A stretch of 9,197 nt of DNA. Source: Hydrogenothermaceae bacterium. Its GTDB lineage: Bacteria > Aquificota > Aquificae > Hydrogenothermales > Hydrogenothermaceae. A program made the position numbers and the translations under genes. The stretch's first letter is position 1; every line of letters starts with the position of its first letter. This document shows, piece by piece, positions 7,772 to 9,197 of this stretch. The stretch is from assembly GCA_026984415.1 (NCBI GenBank), contig JALSSE010000333.1:1-9197 (forward strand). The letters are read 5' to 3'. The notes below the pieces were generated by a model, which worked only from the letters and a program-made list of their open reading frames with translations, was not told the origin of the DNA and made no database searches.

Positions 7772-8899
7772 AGAACAATAATAAGTGCCGAATCTGTCTG
7801 TCAGGGACATCCTGATAAGATTGCAGATATAATATCTGATGCTATTTTAGATGAACTTATAAAAAGAGACCCTTATGTAAAATCATCTATTGAGACTGTA
7901 ATAACAACAGGGCTTGTGTATGTTTCTGGAGAGTTATCAACGGATACTTATGTTGACATTCCTACAATTGCCAGAAATACTTTAATAGATATTGGATATA
8001 CAAAGTCAGAATACGGTTTTGATGGATATACAGCTGGAGTTATAACATCTATAAATGACCAGAGTCCCGAACTTGCTTTAGGGATACCAACAGAAGGGGC
8101 AGGAGATACAAGTATAGTTGTTGGATATGCCACAAATGAAACAGAAAACTATATGCCTTTACCGTGCAATATAGCAAATGGGATAACAGAAAGAATAGAT
8201 TATTTAAGAAAAGAAGATATAATTCCTTTTTTTAGACCAGATGGAAAAGCAATTGCTGTAGTTAATTATGAAAATGGTAAACCTTCTTACCTTGATTCTC
8301 TTACAATACTCGTTCAGCATGAACCTTATGTATCAGAATTAGAATTAAAAGAAGCTGTAATGGAAGAAGTTGTTAAAAAAGTAGTTGATGAAAAATTTAT
8401 AAATGAAAAAACAAATATAACAATAAATCCAATAGGAAGATTTGTTATTGGTGGACCTATGGCAGATACAGGTCTTACAGGTAGAAAAACAATAGCCGAT
8501 GCATATGGAACAGCTGCAGCTTCAGGTGGAAGTGCCTTTTCAGGAAAAGACCCTACAAAGATAGACAGGTCAGCTTCCTATATGGCAAGGTATATAGCTA
8601 AACATATTGTTGCAGCAGGTTTAACAGAAAGATGTAATGTAGAAATGGTATATGTTTTAGGACTTGAATATCCTGTTTCATTTAACATTAATACTTTTAC
8701 AGAAAATAACGAAAAAATAAATGAAGTTGTTAGAAATGTTTTTGATTTGTCTCCAATAGGTATTATTGAAACTTTAGACCTGAGAAGACCTGTTTATAAA
8801 GAAACATCTTCTTATGGTCATTTTGGAAGGGAAAAGGAAGAGTTTAGCTGGGAAATTTTAGATGAAAAAATTATTGAGAGATTAAGGAACTATGGATAA
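7769..8899 (+). CDS. metK: S-adenosylmethionine synthase (methionine adenosyltransferase)
   Basis: Makes S-adenosylmethionine from methionine and ATP, releasing phosphate and pyrophosphate, in the cytoplasm. The 376 residues are slightly fewer than the usual ~384. The three repeated domains are recognisable: GHPDKIAD (13-20), the methionine-loop region INDQSPELALG (95-105), and GRFVIGGPMADTGLTGRK (223-240). SGKDPTKIDRSA (258-269) holds the phosphate-binding Lys and Asp residues. Two loops that are nearly invariant elsewhere differ. GAGDQGxMFGY reads GAGDTSIVVGY (110-120), and YGGxxxHGGGAFSGKD reads YGTAAASGGSAFSGKD (246-261). The main catalytic residues I can place are kept, so I expect an active but divergent enzyme. 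It is co-directional with ahcY, completing two steps of the methyl cycle in one cluster. Its end overlaps the next gene by 8 bases. Confidence 0.96.
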   Translation: MRTIISAESVCQGHPDKIADIISDAILDELIKRDPYVKSSIETVITTGLVYVSGELSTDTYVDIPTIARNTLIDIGYTKSEYGFDGYTAGVITSINDQSPELALGIPTEGAGDTSIVVGYATNETENYMPLPCNIANGITERIDYLRKEDIIPFFRPDGKAIAVVNYENGKPSYLDSLTILVQHEPYVSELELKEAVMEEVVKKVVDEKFINEKTNITINPIGRFVIGGPMADTGLTGRKTIADAYGTAAASGGSAFSGKDPTKIDRSASYMARYIAKHIVAAGLTERCNVEMVYVLGLEYPVSFNINTFTENNEKINEVVRNVFDLSPIGIIETLDLRRPVYKETSSYGHFGREKEEFSWEILDEKIIERLRNYG

Positions 8900-9197
8900 A
8901 TTTGTTTACGATTTAGACGTTTTAAAAGCTCTTGTTGATATAGAGATTTCAAGAATTGGAAGATATGAAAAAGACGAACAATTTGCTATTGTATTTATTT
9001 ACTCTCCTAAATTAGAAGAAACACAAAATGGACAATTAGATGTAGCAACAATTTTAAAAGACAAGTTAAGAGCTTCTGACGTACTTACAAGTGTTGAAAA
9101 AGATTTTTCCTTTATCTTTCTATCTGAAACAAACAGAAAAGGTGCAGAAGAATTTTTAAAAAGAATTAAATCTGCCCTGCCAGAAGGTACAGTTACA
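8892..9197 (+). CDS. Partial gene, degenerate GGDEF-like domain protein (cut by window end)
   Basis: An open frame starts with ATG inside the last codons of metK and runs to the window edge, giving 102 residues without a stop. An AAGGA at 8884-8888 lies only 3 bases before the ATG. The pattern follows the diguanylate-cyclase fold: a helix with SRIGRYEK (20-27), a strand FAIVFIYSP (31-39), a helix ending LRASDVLTS (59-67), a hairpin VEKDFSFIFLSET (68-80), and a helix AEEFLKRIKSAL (85-96). The GGDEF loop position reads EKDFSF, and the usual FKxIND metal-binding segment is missing. A catalytic diguanylate cyclase is therefore unlikely, and a receptor or structural domain is more plausible. Family assignment is an inference from pattern alone. 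Confidence 0.6.
   Translation, partial: MDKFVYDLDVLKALVDIEISRIGRYEKDEQFAIVFIYSPKLEETQNGQLDVATILKDKLRASDVLTSVEKDFSFIFLSETNRKGAEEFLKRIKSALPEGTVT

Overview
The window looks like ordinary chromosome from a thermophilic, AT-rich bacterium, most likely the Aquificota (Hydrogenothermaceae, near Sulfurihydrogenibium or Persephonella). This is an inference from three things: low GC (about one third by eye), Arg codons that are mostly AGA/AGG with heavy use of ATA for Ile and Lys/Glu-rich proteins, and protein types such as an archaeal/Thermotoga-style S-adenosylhomocysteine hydrolase next to rubredoxin and Mre11-like genes. I cannot fix the genus without a search. There is no insertion sequence, phage gene, CRISPR array, tRNA or rRNA, and every complete gene is intact.

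Layout. (1) 1-240 is an AT-rich leader with a possible promoter and a small palindrome, followed by tpx (thiol peroxidase, +). (2) A perfect 22-bp palindromic terminator separates tpx from a minus-strand pair, a small DUF2892 membrane protein and an Mre11/SbcD-type nuclease, which abut with no gap. (3) A divergent promoter region (2150-2232) serves that pair and a TTG-started NYN-domain nuclease (+). (4) The NYN gene runs tail-to-tail into rubredoxin with a 6-bp overlap. Rubredoxin is the second gene of a minus-strand gatB-rubredoxin pair joined by an ATGA overlap. (5) A second divergent promoter region (4407-4498) serves gatB and a long plus-strand cluster: ahcY, a DUF465/YdcH-like coiled-coil protein, ilvD, metK, and a gene cut off by the window edge that resembles a degenerate GGDEF domain.

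How the genes work together. ahcY and metK are two enzymes of the activated-methyl cycle: MetK makes S-adenosylmethionine and AhcY removes the S-adenosylhomocysteine left after methyl transfer. ilvD adds a branched-chain amino-acid step that needs an Fe-S cluster. tpx and rubredoxin suggest redox and oxygen-stress handling in a micro-aerobic or anaerobic cell. GatB is a subunit of the amidotransferase that makes Gln-tRNA and/or Asn-tRNA indirectly. The nuclease-like genes (Mre11, NYN) have no recognised partner in the window.

I see no clear new multi-gene system. The points most worth a second look are the degenerate GGDEF-like gene coupled to metK, the archaeal-type AhcY without the usual C-terminal tail, the changes in normally invariant MetK loops, the Mre11 gene coupled to a membrane protein without Rad50/SbcC, and the same palindromic -10 core (ATTATAAT) at both divergent promoter regions.
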